From Fortiea contorta PCC 7126 (lineage in GTDB: Bacteria > Cyanobacteriota > Cyanobacteriia > Cyanobacteriales > Nostocaceae): a DNA stretch of 64,000 nucleotides. Location: contig NZ_KB235930.1 in NCBI RefSeq assembly GCF_000332295.1, positions 372,895 to 436,894 on the forward strand, written 5' to 3'. The notes beneath the pieces are model-generated. The model searched no databases. It was given only the letters and a program-made list of their open reading frames with translations, and was not told the origin of the DNA. Positions within the stretch are counted from its first letter, which is position 1. Every line of letters starts with the position of its first letter. Made by a program: the position numbers and the translations under genes. Shown one piece after another: positions 28,426 to 36,928 of the stretch.

Positions 28426-28577
28426 TCCGTATCTGACCCTTGTTGAAAAAATTTTTCCACGTCTTCTGAGCCATGAAGAATACGTACAATCTCGATTTGA
28501 GTAGAAATCCTCAATCGATATTTGAAGACGATTCTCGTTAACGCGAGGTGCGTCCGTAGGTACACAGCAGTGCTCAT
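28422..28577 (-). pseudogene. Truncated RelE/ParE-family toxin remnant
   Basis: On the minus strand a 51-residue frame ends at TAA 28424-28422. Its C-terminal part reads RIVFKYRLRISTQIEIVRIL, then HGSEDVEKFFQQ, which is the last beta-strand and terminal segment typical of RelE/ParE toxins (form YRI...VEIVRVIHGARDI). The first half of such a toxin (usually 90-100 residues) is missing: upstream of 28577 the frame enters a GC-rich dispersed repeat. No antitoxin frame is present. The stop overlaps the end of dnaJ. I interpret it as a toxin gene truncated by insertion or deletion at the repeat. Confidence 0.6.
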
Positions 28578-28790
28578 TAAACCTCTTGCAAAAGTACCTT
28601 TTCTACTCTCTGTTAAGAGTTCCTCCGCAGTCGCTCATGGGGGAAACCCCCAGACGCTCGATGACTCGCTAACGCTGCGCTATCGCCCTTGGCGTTTCCC
28701 CTTGGGAGAAGACCGCGCTGCTCTCTGTTCCCTGTTAAGAGTTCCCGACTTCTGCAAGAAGTCTATTGATGTGTCGCCAACATTATTTGA
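28578..28790. repeat. GC-rich dispersed intergenic repeat
   Basis: A stretch much richer in G and C than its surroundings, with GGGGGAAACCCCC (a perfect small hairpin) at about 28639-28651, the phrases CGCTAACGCTGCGCTATCGC and TGACTCGC, and two copies of CTCTGTTAAGAGTTCC / CCTGTTAAGAGTTCC about 120 bp apart. An inverted pair GACTTCTGCAAGAAGTC closes it. This combination is a familiar non-coding repeat of filamentous cyanobacteria. The frames that run through it are not genes. Confidence 0.6.
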
Positions 28791-28848
28791 ATTGGTATTA
28801 GAAAGCTCTACCCAAAAAAAGTTTCAACCCTATTCCCTGCAATAAAAA

Positions 28849-29313
28849 CTACCATTGCGAAAAAGGATGCTTGACTAAATTGCTGTTGAAATACCTAGAG
28901 TCATGAGAAACCTCTTCACCAATCCAGCTTGGTAGTTCAATTTGTTGATTTTCATCGCTCAGTTCCACTTCAGCGATGATTAAACCTTGGTTCACACCTG
29001 CAAATTCATCGATCTCCCAGACTACACCACCATATTCTACTTTGTATCGGGTTTTTTCAATTATGGGGCGATCGCACAATGTCTCCAGCATTTCTTGAGC
29101 ATCTGCGATGGGAATCGCATACTCAAACTCTGAGCGAGAATAATTGATACTCGGCCCCTTAATCGTCAGATAACCTTGGTTCTCTACAATTCTGACTCGG
29201 ACGGTAGCTGTTTTCTGAGTAGCAATATATCCCTGAGAATATCCGCTACCCTTGGCTAATTCTCTCCAGCTATCTCCTTTGACTAAAAATTTGCGCTCTA
29301 TTTCTTTTGCCAT
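28849..29313 (-). CDS. CYTH-domain triphosphate tunnel metalloenzyme
   Basis: A 154-residue CYTH protein. The signature ExExK is EIERK at residues 4-8, at the very start as usual for the short bacterial triphosphate-tunnel enzymes (TTM). The beta strands that line the tunnel follow with charged residues at alternate positions (TATVRVRIVENQGYLTIKG; RSEFEYAIPIADA; VWEIDEFAG; LIIAEVELSDE). Members hydrolyse inorganic triphosphate or long-chain polyphosphate ends with Mg or Mn. It is divergent from ppk1 with 235 bp between start codons, which fits a role in polyphosphate or triphosphate turnover; the true substrate is not established. Confidence 0.88.
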   Translation of the reverse strand: MAKEIERKFLVKGDSWRELAKGSGYSQGYIATQKTATVRVRIVENQGYLTIKGPSINYSRSEFEYAIPIADAQEMLETLCDRPIIEKTRYKVEYGGVVWEIDEFAGVNQGLIIAEVELSDENQQIELPSWIGEEVSHDSRYFNSNLVKHPFSQW

Positions 29314-29548
29314 CTTGTTGAAATTAACTAGACAATATTGTTTTTAATGTATCAAAAACAGAGATTTTTAAACTAGATTTTACTTGTACTTTACCTAATT
29401 TTAATTTTAACTAAAAACTTAGTAAATATTTTAACTATTTCCTCCTTAGTTACCAGTAATCGACAGTATTTTTTGCTCAACGACAAATCATTTTATGGTA
29501 GGTTGAAAAAACCACCAATAAAATTATTCTACTTGGGCAAAGACCATT

Positions 29549-31705
29549 ATGACTAAAGCTGAAAAGATTAGCAAAGAAATTGATTTACTAGACTCTCAAT
29601 ACTACATTAATCGAGAACTAAGCTGGCTAGAATTTAATCGGCGAGTCCTACATGAAGCCTTAGATAACCGCACTCCATTATTAGAAAGACTCAAATTCAC
29701 CGCGATTTTCAGTTCTAATTTAGACGAATATTTTATGGTGCGTGTAGCGATTCTTAAAGAACAAGCGAAAGAACAGCCAAATCAACGCACAGCAGATGGA
29801 CGCACAATAGAACAACAATTATTAGCGATTTATCAACTTCTAGACCCAATGGTGATTGAGCAACATCGTCATTTTGAACAAGTGCTGCGTCCAGCAATGG
29901 TGTCCCAGGGAATTCATTTGATAAATTACATTGATACTAGTCCAGAACAGCGCCATTATCTACAAGAACTATTTACAAAACAAATTTTTCCGGTGCTGAC
30001 ACCTTTAGCAGTTGATCCTAGCCATCCCTTCCCCTTAATGGCGAATCTCAGTCTCAATTTAGCAGTATTAGTCGAAGCGCCGCACACTGGAGAAGAAAAA
30101 TTTGCCAGAGTTAAAGTCCCGAATATTCTCCCTCGATTTATCGCTTTACGTCAAGAATTGAACATAGAAAATGGCAAAATAAATCACTGGACTGGTGTAG
30201 CTGTAGAGCAGGTAATCGCCCACAATTTAGCAGCTTTATTTCCAGGGATGACGATTAAAGAATGTCATCTATTTCGCCTCACACGGGATGCAGATTTAGA
30301 ATTAGCAGAACAAGAAGCTGATGATTTATTGTTAGCAATCCAGCAGGAATTACGCAAGCGCAATCTTGGCGGTTCTGTGGTAAGGTTAGAAATTCAAGCA
30401 TCAATGCCGCAGTCGATGAGACAGATGTTAATTACAGAAATGGGACTGGTGGAAAGTGATGTTTATGAAATTGAAGGGTTGCTGAATTTAAAAGATTTAA
30501 TGTCATTTATGGCATTACCTTTACCTGAATTAAAAGATCCGAGTTGGACGCCAGTAATTCCCCCACGTTTGCGCCATTTCTATCAACAGAATAAACTCAC
30601 GAATTTGCATGATGAAGACAAGAGTATTTTTTCAGTAATTCAGCAGAAAGATTTGTTGGTACACCATCCTTATGAATCTTTTAGCAGTTCTGTAGAACAA
30701 TTTATTATTCAAGCCGCCCGCGACCCTCATGTTCTAGCAATTAAGATGACGCTTTATCGTACTTCTGGAGACTCAGAAATTGTTAGTTCTCTGATTGCGG
30801 CTGCAGAGAATGGTAAACAAGTTGCTGTGCTTGTGGAATTAAAAGCTCGCTTTGACGAAGAGAATAACATTAATTGGGCGAATAAATTAGAAAAATCTGG
30901 TGTCCATGTAGTCTATGGATTGGTAGGATTAAAAACTCATACAAAAATTGTTTTAGTGGTGCGTCAAGAGGGAGAAGAAATCCGCCGTTATGTTCATGTA
31001 GGGACGGGAAATTATAATCCTAAAACAGCGAAGTTATATACTGATGTAGGAATATTGAGTTGCCGAGAAGATTTAGGAGCAGATTTAACAGATTTATTTA
31101 ATTATTTGACTGGTTATTCCTACCAGGAATCTTACCGCAAATTATTAGTGTCACCTGTGAATATGCGCGATCGCATTATTGCACTAATAGAACGGGAAAT
31201 TCAACACTGTCACAATGGTCACAAAGGTCAAATTATTGCCAAAATGAATTCTTTGGTTGATTCGCGGATTATTGCGACTCTTTATAAAGCCTCTCAAGCT
31301 GGAGTACAAATTGATTTGATTGTTCGGGGTGTTTGTTGTCTGCGTCCTGGAGTTATCAAAGTCAGCGAAAATATCCGCGTAATTAGCATCATTGGTCGTT
31401 TTCTAGAACACTCCCGCATCTTTCAATACCATAACAACGGTCAAACTGAAGTATACATTGGCAGTGCCGATTGGATGCCCCGCAACCTAGATCGTCGTGT
31501 GGAAGCTGTCATTCCAGTCGAAGATACAAGCATTAGGCAAAACTTACAAAAAATCCTGGAAATCATGTTGACAGATAATCGCCAAGCTTGGGAAATGCAG
31601 TCAGATGGTTCTTACATCCAACGTCGCCCCCATCAAGATGAACCAGAGCATAGTTCTCAAAATATTCTCATGGAAATGACACAAAAATCGTTAAGTAATA
31701 AATAG
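29549..31705 (+). CDS. ppk1: Polyphosphate kinase 1
   Basis: A 718-residue PPK1, which reversibly makes inorganic polyphosphate from ATP. The N-terminal domain shows INRELSWLEFNRRVL (about 20-34), the head domain comes next, and the two phospholipase-D-like catalytic domains follow. The autophosphorylated histidine is expected at H464 in KTHTKIVLVVR, and the second catalytic His at 621 in FLEHSRIFQYHNNG. HHPYESF (372-378) and HVGTGNYNPKTAKLYTD are other conserved blocks. Length and order match the family fully. It is divergent from the CYTH enzyme. I searched the upstream region for direct repeats of a Pho-box and found no convincing set. Confidence 0.97.
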   Translation: MTKAEKISKEIDLLDSQYYINRELSWLEFNRRVLHEALDNRTPLLERLKFTAIFSSNLDEYFMVRVAILKEQAKEQPNQRTADGRTIEQQLLAIYQLLDPMVIEQHRHFEQVLRPAMVSQGIHLINYIDTSPEQRHYLQELFTKQIFPVLTPLAVDPSHPFPLMANLSLNLAVLVEAPHTGEEKFARVKVPNILPRFIALRQELNIENGKINHWTGVAVEQVIAHNLAALFPGMTIKECHLFRLTRDADLELAEQEADDLLLAIQQELRKRNLGGSVVRLEIQASMPQSMRQMLITEMGLVESDVYEIEGLLNLKDLMSFMALPLPELKDPSWTPVIPPRLRHFYQQNKLTNLHDEDKSIFSVIQQKDLLVHHPYESFSSSVEQFIIQAARDPHVLAIKMTLYRTSGDSEIVSSLIAAAENGKQVAVLVELKARFDEENNINWANKLEKSGVHVVYGLVGLKTHTKIVLVVRQEGEEIRRYVHVGTGNYNPKTAKLYTDVGILSCREDLGADLTDLFNYLTGYSYQESYRKLLVSPVNMRDRIIALIEREIQHCHNGHKGQIIAKMNSLVDSRIIATLYKASQAGVQIDLIVRGVCCLRPGVIKVSENIRVISIIGRFLEHSRIFQYHNNGQTEVYIGSADWMPRNLDRRVEAVIPVEDTSIRQNLQKILEIMLTDNRQAWEMQSDGSYIQRRPHQDEPEHSSQNILMEMTQKSLSNK

Positions 31706-31838
31706 TTTTAAGAAGAAATGAGGAGATAAGCAAAATGATTTAATTGCCTATTTCCTCATCACAAATATCAAAGGATAAATAACAAATAAAAATGAAATAG
31801 TGGTGGTATAGTTTTCTTAGTTTTATAAAAGATTTAAA

Positions 31839-32465
31839 ATGAGAAACATCATCCCATTAGTGCTCAGTGCAGCCCTAATCAGCAGTTCTGTGGCGTGCAG
31901 TAAACCCAACGACCAAGCCAAAACTGCTCCTAACTCTGCTCAATTAACCACTGCTCAAAAAACCCAAGTATCTGTGCCAGCAGGAACTAACATAGACACG
32001 ATTCTGCAACAAGAATTATCCACAGGTAAAAACCGTAATGATGAGAAATTTATTCTGCGAATTAAAAATTCTGTAAAAGGGTCAAATGTCGAACTTAAAG
32101 ACGCTCAAATCCAGGGACATTTAGAAAATGTTAACAAAGCCGCTAAAGGTAAAAAAGCTAGTTTGCATCTAGTTTTTGATGAACTTATTCTCAAAGATGG
32201 TCAAACTTATCCCATAGAAGCTTCTTTAATAAACACTCAAATAGAGACAAAAACTAAAGGTAAATTTATTCAAAACGCTGGCATTATTTTAGGTGGAACA
32301 GTTGCAGGTCATTTTGCTGGTAAAAAAGCAAACATTAAAGGTGGTGGTTTAGCAGGAGGCGCAGCAGCTACGGCTTACGTTTTGTCAAGTCCTGGTGGTG
32401 AAGTAGTTTTGAAAAAAGGTAGTAAAATTCAATTGAAACTTAAGAGCGTTCTTGCTGCTACTTAG
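31839..32465 (+). CDS. Putative lipoprotein with glycine-zipper C-terminus
   Basis: A 208-residue exported protein. The N-terminus MRNIIPLVLSAALISSSVAC is a type II signal peptide with lipobox SVAC and the lipidated Cys at residue 20. A Thr/Gln/Ala-rich linker follows. The mature domain contains beta-strand-like segments (FILRIKNSVKGSNVELKDAQ; GKKASLHLVFDELILKDGQT). Residues 145-185 are glycine/alanine rich (AGIILGGTVAGHFAGKKA; GGGLAGGAAATAYVL), a glycine-zipper pattern. I do not recognise a named family. It lies 134 bp after ppk1 in the same direction; a functional link is not evident. Confidence 0.7.
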   Translation: MRNIIPLVLSAALISSSVACSKPNDQAKTAPNSAQLTTAQKTQVSVPAGTNIDTILQQELSTGKNRNDEKFILRIKNSVKGSNVELKDAQIQGHLENVNKAAKGKKASLHLVFDELILKDGQTYPIEASLINTQIETKTKGKFIQNAGIILGGTVAGHFAGKKANIKGGGLAGGAAATAYVLSSPGGEVVLKKGSKIQLKLKSVLAAT

Positions 32466-32496
32466 TAAAATAAATTTCCTGAAACTAGGGATTAGG

Positions 32497-32643
32497 AACT
32501 AGTACAGCACGGTGGAAATAAAGTACCCATGACAAATTTGCCCAAAGGCTGATCATACAAGCTAATTTATTTCATACTAGCCTGCGGCTTGCCACCTTTC
32601 AGGCGTCTACATACTTCATACTTCAGCCTTGTTGTACTAGCTT
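32497..32643. repeat. MITE-like element with terminal inverted repeats
   Basis: The ends are inverted copies: AACTAGTACAGCACGG at 32497-32512 and CCTTGTTGTACTAGCTT at about 32627-32643. Inside are CTGCGGCTTGCC and a heptamer-like run CATACTTCATACTTCAGCC. The complementary words GGCTGAAGTAYGAAG also occur near 27283 and 42571-42590, so it belongs to a dispersed family. No reading frame of note lies inside it. Confidence 0.5.
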
Positions 32644-32732
32644 CTATTTCTTAATTTAGACTTATGGTAGGTGCAGCGATCGCTCCCACAACCTAAACTA
32701 CAAATGTAGGCGTACGATAAACAGAATTGACC

Positions 32733-33209
32733 GTGAAAGCTAGATGGATCATTACAGCAGTTTCCGCAGCACTGTTCTTTGGTGGTAGCCTGTTCACATC
32801 GCTGCGCGACCCTTGGTTTCAAAACTTACAGCGTCCAAATTGGTTAACCTTTGAGTTCCTCATTCCCTTCATTTGGACTTTTATCTGGGCTTGTCTGACA
32901 ATCTCTGCAATTATTGTCTGGGAGAGAAGCGCTAAACAACATTCGCGCCCCTGGGGGCTAATGGCTATTTATGCAGCGATCGCTCTACTAACCTCTACTT
33001 ACAGCCCAATTGTAGTTGAACTCCGCAGCCTCACAGGGGGAATCATCGCCGGCGGATTGGCTACCCTCCTCGTCTATATTTTGGCATTTGTAATCAAACC
33101 AATTTCGCAAACAGCTTCCTGGTTATTTCTTCCCTATGCACTTTGGGGCCCCTTCGGTACTTATCTGACTTGGTTATTACTGCAGTTAAATACTGGTGTA
33201 GCTAGGTAA
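32733..33209 (+). CDS. TspO/MBR family protein
   Basis: A membrane protein of 158 residues with five predicted helices. The conserved TspO features are NLQRPNWLTFEFLIPFIWTF (the Arg-Pro-x-Trp region after helix I), TYSPI in the middle and SWLFLPYALWGPFGTYLTWL near the end. TspO proteins bind tetrapyrroles and sense or remove porphyrins under light or oxidative stress. Start codon: there is no ATG; GTG at 32733 (then Lys-Ala-Arg) is preferred over TTG at 32727. The Asn/Thr variation in the RPxW-x-PP region means the ligand pocket differs from classical TspO. Confidence 0.75.
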   Translation: MKARWIITAVSAALFFGGSLFTSLRDPWFQNLQRPNWLTFEFLIPFIWTFIWACLTISAIIVWERSAKQHSRPWGLMAIYAAIALLTSTYSPIVVELRSLTGGIIAGGLATLLVYILAFVIKPISQTASWLFLPYALWGPFGTYLTWLLLQLNTGVAR

Positions 33210-33216
33210 TGTGATT

Positions 33217-33260
33217 TGTTATTAGTTATTTGTATTTATCGAGGACAAATGACTAATGAC
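33217..33260. terminator. Hairpin of the TCATTAGTCATTTGTC repeat family
   Basis: A stem of about 16 bp with two G-T pairs is formed by TGTTATTAGTTATTTGT (33217-33233) and ACAAATGACTAATGACA (33244-33260). It sits between the stops of the convergent tspO-like gene and the cysteine-motif membrane protein and could end both transcripts. A related hairpin is at 53986-54023. Confidence 0.6.
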
Positions 33261-33264
33261 ATTA

Positions 33265-33687
33265 CTAATTATTATAATTATTCTTTTTCAAAATATTTTT
33301 AGAAAAAAATCCGCTTTTTTTCGATGAATATTCACTACAATCCTGAGCAGCTTCAGTAAGTACAATAGAAGGTTGGACAGCACACTTGATGTAATGGTTA
33401 TTTGCGTAATATTTACAGTTTTTACAAGGAACTTTATGAGAAGTTTTCATTGTAAAAGTCATTTTATTTTCGATCATGTTGCGAATTTTCTGCAAAATTA
33501 AGAAAAAAACCACCCAAACAAACATAAAGCCGAGAGGAGACAAATATACAGCAACAACCGGTATAGTCAATCCCTCCTGTTTTCCTTGATGTTGTCTAAC
33601 TTCACTGCGGATTACTTGATGCAATGAACTATTTGAGATTATTTTTTTTTGCAGAATTTGTTCAGCAGACATATTTTTTACCTTCAC
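33265..33687 (-). CDS. Membrane-anchored protein with C-terminal four-cysteine motif
   Basis: A 140-residue protein. The N-terminal third is hydrophilic (EQILQKKIISNSS; VIRSEVRQHQGKQ), one strong membrane segment follows (VYLSPLGFMFVWVVFFLILQ, about residues 47-66), and the C-terminal part contains KVPCKNCKYYANNHYIKCAV plus LTEAAQDCSEY. The four cysteines (C-x2-C, C, C) look like a small metal-binding or redox module common in cyanobacterial proteins of unknown function. No closer name is known to me. Confidence 0.6.
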   Translation of the reverse strand: MKVKNMSAEQILQKKIISNSSLHQVIRSEVRQHQGKQEGLTIPVVAVYLSPLGFMFVWVVFFLILQKIRNMIENKMTFTMKTSHKVPCKNCKYYANNHYIKCAVQPSIVLTEAAQDCSEYSSKKSGFFSKNILKKNNYNN

Positions 33688-34258
33688 TTATATATTTTGA
33701 GTTTGAGTAGGTTATTCTCGATAACAACTAATTAATCAGTAAGCTGAATTTATCAGTATAAGTGTTTAATTATAGGTGTACCAAAAGAGAGACAGTTATA
33801 TATCTGTCGTTAGTTTTGCTTGTGATTTCGATTTTTCTGTCTAAAGTAGTAGATTGAATAATTAACTCACACCACCATTGTTTGATTTTAAATACTTTTA
33901 ACTTAAGCAAAATTAGAGATAGCTGACCCAGAGGTTGTCACTTTTTAGTCACATTTATTTAAAAGGCTAAATATATAGTTGATTGACAATGAATTTAACT
34001 ACTCAATGCAATGGTGACAATTAATTTAATCTAAAAATCTTTTTTGGTGGATAAATTGAACCTGTATCAACAGACCAAAAGCTGATAAACAATGAAAATG
34101 CCCGTATTTTTTCATCATTGAAATGTGGGGCTGTAGTGTGTAACTAATATAACCTGTTTGATTATTAATAAATAATTTTATAACTATTGGCTTTTTAGGA
34201 AATAGTTCATGAGAAGATTTTTACCAATCAGCATATTTTTTTTAATCATTGTTAGACT
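33688..34258. other. Gene-free AT-rich region
   Basis: 570 bp with no supported complete gene. At 34209 an ATG opens a 20-codon frame that resembles a signal peptide start (MRRFLPISIFFLIIVRLCTV) and stops just inside the RTX remnant that follows, so it may be the displaced N-terminus or chance. Nothing else was recognised. Confidence 0.5.
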
Positions 34259-34639
34259 TTGCACTGTTTGATCGGTGGTGCTGGTGATGACTTCATTTTC
34301 GGTGGTCTCCAAGCTGATAGAATTCTCGGTGGTACTGGAAATGACACCATCTACGCCAATGGCGGTGATGACTTCATTGACTCTGGTGCTGGTTTAGACA
34401 GTGTATGGCTGGGTGCGGGTGCTGCTACCGTTGTCCTAGCAGCTGGCGAAGGCTACGATACAATTAATGGCTTCCAACTTGGAGCTACCAAATTTAAGGT
34501 GAGCAGCCTGGAAAACTTGCACTTTGCCGACAGTGTTCAAGGTGCTCAAATCTTCCAGAATCATGATTTATTGGCGGTTGTTTCTTGGCAACAAGCAAGT
34601 ACAATTAGCAGCAATGTGAGTGGAATTTTCGTGGTGTAA
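34259..34639 (+). pseudogene. Fragment of a calcium-binding RTX-repeat protein (C-terminal part)
   Basis: About 126 residues beginning inside a repeat block. The nonapeptide RTX pattern GGxGxDxxx is clear at the start (LIGGAGDDFIFGG, ILGGTGNDTIYANGGDDFID, SGAGLDSVWLGAGAAT). The rest (YDTINGFQLGATKFKVSS; LHFADSVQGAQIFQNH) is the usual C-terminal cap of cyanobacterial RTX and phytase-like proteins. The in-frame start would be TTG directly after a TAG stop at 34253, with no ribosome site and no N-terminal catalytic or export domain. I read it as the 3' remnant of a larger gene. It may still be expressed as a short protein, but this is unlikely. Confidence 0.65.
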
Positions 34640-34653
34640 GTAGTGAGATATGA

Positions 34654-34694
34654 ACAACCCACCATCCTGGAATTTGCTGGGATGTGTAGGTTGT
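34654..34694 (+). terminator. Stem-loop after RTX fragment
   Basis: ACAACC...CATCC at 34654-34667 pairs with GGATG...GGTTGT at 34680-34694, giving an 11-13 bp interrupted stem around a 12-nt loop. It follows the stop of the RTX remnant by about 15 bp, consistent with the original terminator of the intact gene. No long T-run follows. Confidence 0.5.
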
Positions 34695-34761
34695 ATAAGT
34701 GCAGATTTTGTCACCAAAAATTATTAAATATTTATACTTAGGCGGGCAAGAAATATCATTA

Positions 34762-35808
34762 ATGTGGGATTACGAACAGTTATTTAAAATTATTGCAGAA
34801 TTGGTGATGCACCATTCTCCTAGTGGTGTGGAAACAGAAATTAACCAATTTTTGTTACAGCGATTTGCTAGTCTGGGTGTAGAAGTGTGGCGCGACAAAG
34901 CTGACAATATCATAGCTAAGATCCCCGGCAAAAATCCTCAAAAAGCGATCGCCATCACCGCACACAAAGACGAAATTGGTGCAATTGTCAAGACTATTGG
35001 CGATGCAGGACGTGTAGAAGTCCGCAAACTCGGTGGCGCTTTTCCCTGGGTTTATGGCGAAGGTGTGGTTGATTTATTAGGAGACAACGAAACCGTCAGC
35101 GGTGTTTTAAGCTTTGGTTCCCGTCACGTTTCCCATGAATCACCGCAAAAAGCGCAACAGGAAGACACCCCCGTCAAATGGGAAAACGCCTGGATTGAAA
35201 CCAAGCTGACCACTGTAGAACTAGAAGCAGCAGGCATTCATCCAGGAACTAGAATGGTAATTGGCAAGCATCGCAAACATCCCATCAGATTAAAAGACCA
35301 TATTGCTAGTTACACCCTAGATAACAAAGCTTCTGTGGCGATTCTTCTAGCTTTAGCTGAAACTGTGAAACAGCCAGAAGTTGATGTTTATTTGGTAGCC
35401 TCAGCTAAAGAAGAAGTAGGCGCAATCGGGGCCTTATTTTTCACCCAAAACCAAACTTTAGATGCTTTAATTGCCTTAGAAATTTGTCCCCTATCCAGTG
35501 AATATCCAATTGAAGATGGGGAAAGTCCAGTTGTTCTCGCTCAAGACGCCTATGGGATTTACGACGAAAGCCTGAACCGACAACTAAGCCAATCAGCCAA
35601 GCATTTAGATATACCCATACAACTAGCAATATTGAATGGATTTGGTAGCGATGCTTCTATTGCGATGAAATTTGGTCATGTCGGGCGCGCTGCTTGTTTA
35701 GCATTTCCGACACAAAACACCCACGGTTATGAAATTGCTCATTTAGGAGCGATCGCTAACTGTATCACTTTATTAAAAGCTTTTTGTGAAAGCAAATTCG
35801 ATGAATAA
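34762..35808 (+). CDS. M42 family metallopeptidase
   Basis: A 348-residue dinuclear metallo-aminopeptidase or cellulase-like (FrvX) protein. The core begins LVMHHSPSGVETEINQFL. The metal ligands lie in AITAHKDEIGAIV (His), SYTLDNKASVAILLALAE (Asp), SAKEEVGAIGALF (catalytic Glu-Glu) and FPTQNTHGYEIAHLGAI (final His). These are the expected M42 positions. Start: ATG 34762 (MWDYEQLFK) is preferred to the upstream GTG at 34699, because family members start at about this point and the extra 21 residues are not conserved-looking. It probably trims peptides in the cytoplasm as a large oligomer. Confidence 0.87.
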   Translation: MWDYEQLFKIIAELVMHHSPSGVETEINQFLLQRFASLGVEVWRDKADNIIAKIPGKNPQKAIAITAHKDEIGAIVKTIGDAGRVEVRKLGGAFPWVYGEGVVDLLGDNETVSGVLSFGSRHVSHESPQKAQQEDTPVKWENAWIETKLTTVELEAAGIHPGTRMVIGKHRKHPIRLKDHIASYTLDNKASVAILLALAETVKQPEVDVYLVASAKEEVGAIGALFFTQNQTLDALIALEICPLSSEYPIEDGESPVVLAQDAYGIYDESLNRQLSQSAKHLDIPIQLAILNGFGSDASIAMKFGHVGRAACLAFPTQNTHGYEIAHLGAIANCITLLKAFCESKFDE

Positions 35809-35905
35809 TAAAGAACTACTGCTCCAAGAAATTGAATCATCTTTCAAAGAATACAACAGGTGCAAGCCTTAGGGTTAGAATCTTGGCTTTGAAAGCCTCC
35901 CACTA

Positions 35906-36295
35906 TTAAATCACCGCAATACAATCAATCTCTACCAACACATCCTTCGGTAAACGCGAAACCTCCACACAAGCACGAGCCGGTGCTGTATCTTCAGGGA
36001 AATATTTAGCATAAACTGCATTCACCGCCGCGAAATCCTTCATATTGGCGAGAAACACAGTAGTTTTCACCACATTCTCAAAAGTCGCACCAGATGCAGT
36101 CAAGATAGCTTCCAGATTAGCAATCACCTGCTCAGTTTGCTTGACCACATCGTCAGTGTAGACAACATCACCAACACGGGGATCAATAGCAATTTGACCA
36201 GCCACAAAGATGAATTTACCAGCAGCAGCGATCGCTTGATTATACGGCCCCACAGGCGCCGGTGCACTATCAGTATTAATTACTTCACGAGTCAT
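35906..36295 (-). CDS. ridA: RidA family enamine/imine deaminase
   Basis: A 129-residue RidA (YjgF/YER057c/UK114) protein that hydrolyses reactive enamines such as 2-aminoacrylate to keto acids. The start ATG 36295 gives MTREVINTDSAPAPVGPYNQ, the expected N-terminus; a longer frame up to 36409 overlaps the Nudix gene and is not conserved-looking. Conserved blocks are FVAGQIAIDPRVGDVV, NLEAILTASGATFENVVKTT, and PARACVEVSRLPKDVLVEID with the substrate-binding arginine. It lies 71 bp downstream of the Nudix gene and is probably co-transcribed with it. Confidence 0.93.
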   Translation of the reverse strand: MTREVINTDSAPAPVGPYNQAIAAAGKFIFVAGQIAIDPRVGDVVYTDDVVKQTEQVIANLEAILTASGATFENVVKTTVFLANMKDFAAVNAVYAKYFPEDTAPARACVEVSRLPKDVLVEIDCIAVI

Positions 36296-36366
36296 AGATA
36301 CCACTTTCTCGAATAAAGCTTTCTGTTTGCCGATTTTCTCATCAGACGCGATCGGTAAAAGGTTAG

Positions 36367-36825
36367 TTAACCCAACCGAGGACGTATCCCATAATGCCGA
36401 TAATGCCAATAATCGCGCAAAATGCGATCGTGGTCAAAACATAAATCGTGCGGTACACGCCAAGACTCAAAAATACCCACACCTTTAGCGTCATCCCCAG
36501 CCACAGGTTCACCCGTCGCCGTCGCTAAAAACACAATACTGATCGTATGCTGACGCGGATCACGGCTAGGGTCAGAGTATACCAAAAATTGTTCAATCAA
36601 CTGCACCTGCAAACCCGTTTCTTCCGCCGCTTCCCGAATAGCCGCCACTTCCACCGCTTCCCCATAATCAACAAAACCACCGGGAATTGCCCAGCCTAAA
36701 GGAATATTATGTCGCTGAATTAACACTATTGGTCGATGTGGTCTGTCAATTAATTCGATGATGATGTCAACTGTTGGGGCTGGATTTCGGTAATTACTGG
36801 TCATTGGTGATTGGTTATTTGTCAT
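36367..36825 (-). CDS. Nudix hydrolase
   Basis: A protein of 145-152 residues. The Nudix box is complete at residues 50-72: G50-x5-E56-x7-R64-E65-A66-A67-E68-E69-T70-G71-L72, metal-binding glutamates intact. The lead-in [20 protein letters not shown] is typical of ADP-ribose or NAD-type pyrophosphatases. The start may be ATG 36825 or the second ATG at 36804; the region before is made of heptamer-like repeats. It cleaves a nucleoside diphosphate linked to another moiety; the substrate is unknown. The RidA gene is downstream. Confidence 0.9.
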   Translation of the reverse strand: MTNNQSPMTSNYRNPAPTVDIIIELIDRPHRPIVLIQRHNIPLGWAIPGGFVDYGEAVEVAAIREAAEETGLQVQLIEQFLVYSDPSRDPRQHTISIVFLATATGEPVAGDDAKGVGIFESWRVPHDLCFDHDRILRDYWHYRHYGIRPRLG

Positions 36826-36928
36826 TGGTTATTTGTTATTGGTCACTGTTGCCAATTCCCATCGCCCAAACCGCACCCTGGCGTGATAAACTTCGATGCG
36901 ATCGCTCCCTCCCACACTCAGGTTATAT

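Noticed and set aside
28522-28845. 107-codon plus-strand frame
   Set aside because: It lies in the GC-rich repeat and overlaps the toxin remnant antisense; no protein-like character.
29340-29548. Possible Pho-box before ppk1 (TTTTAACTA words)
   Set aside because: The two similar words are about 24 bp apart and do not fit the 11-bp direct-repeat spacing, nor the PyTTAACCPy consensus.
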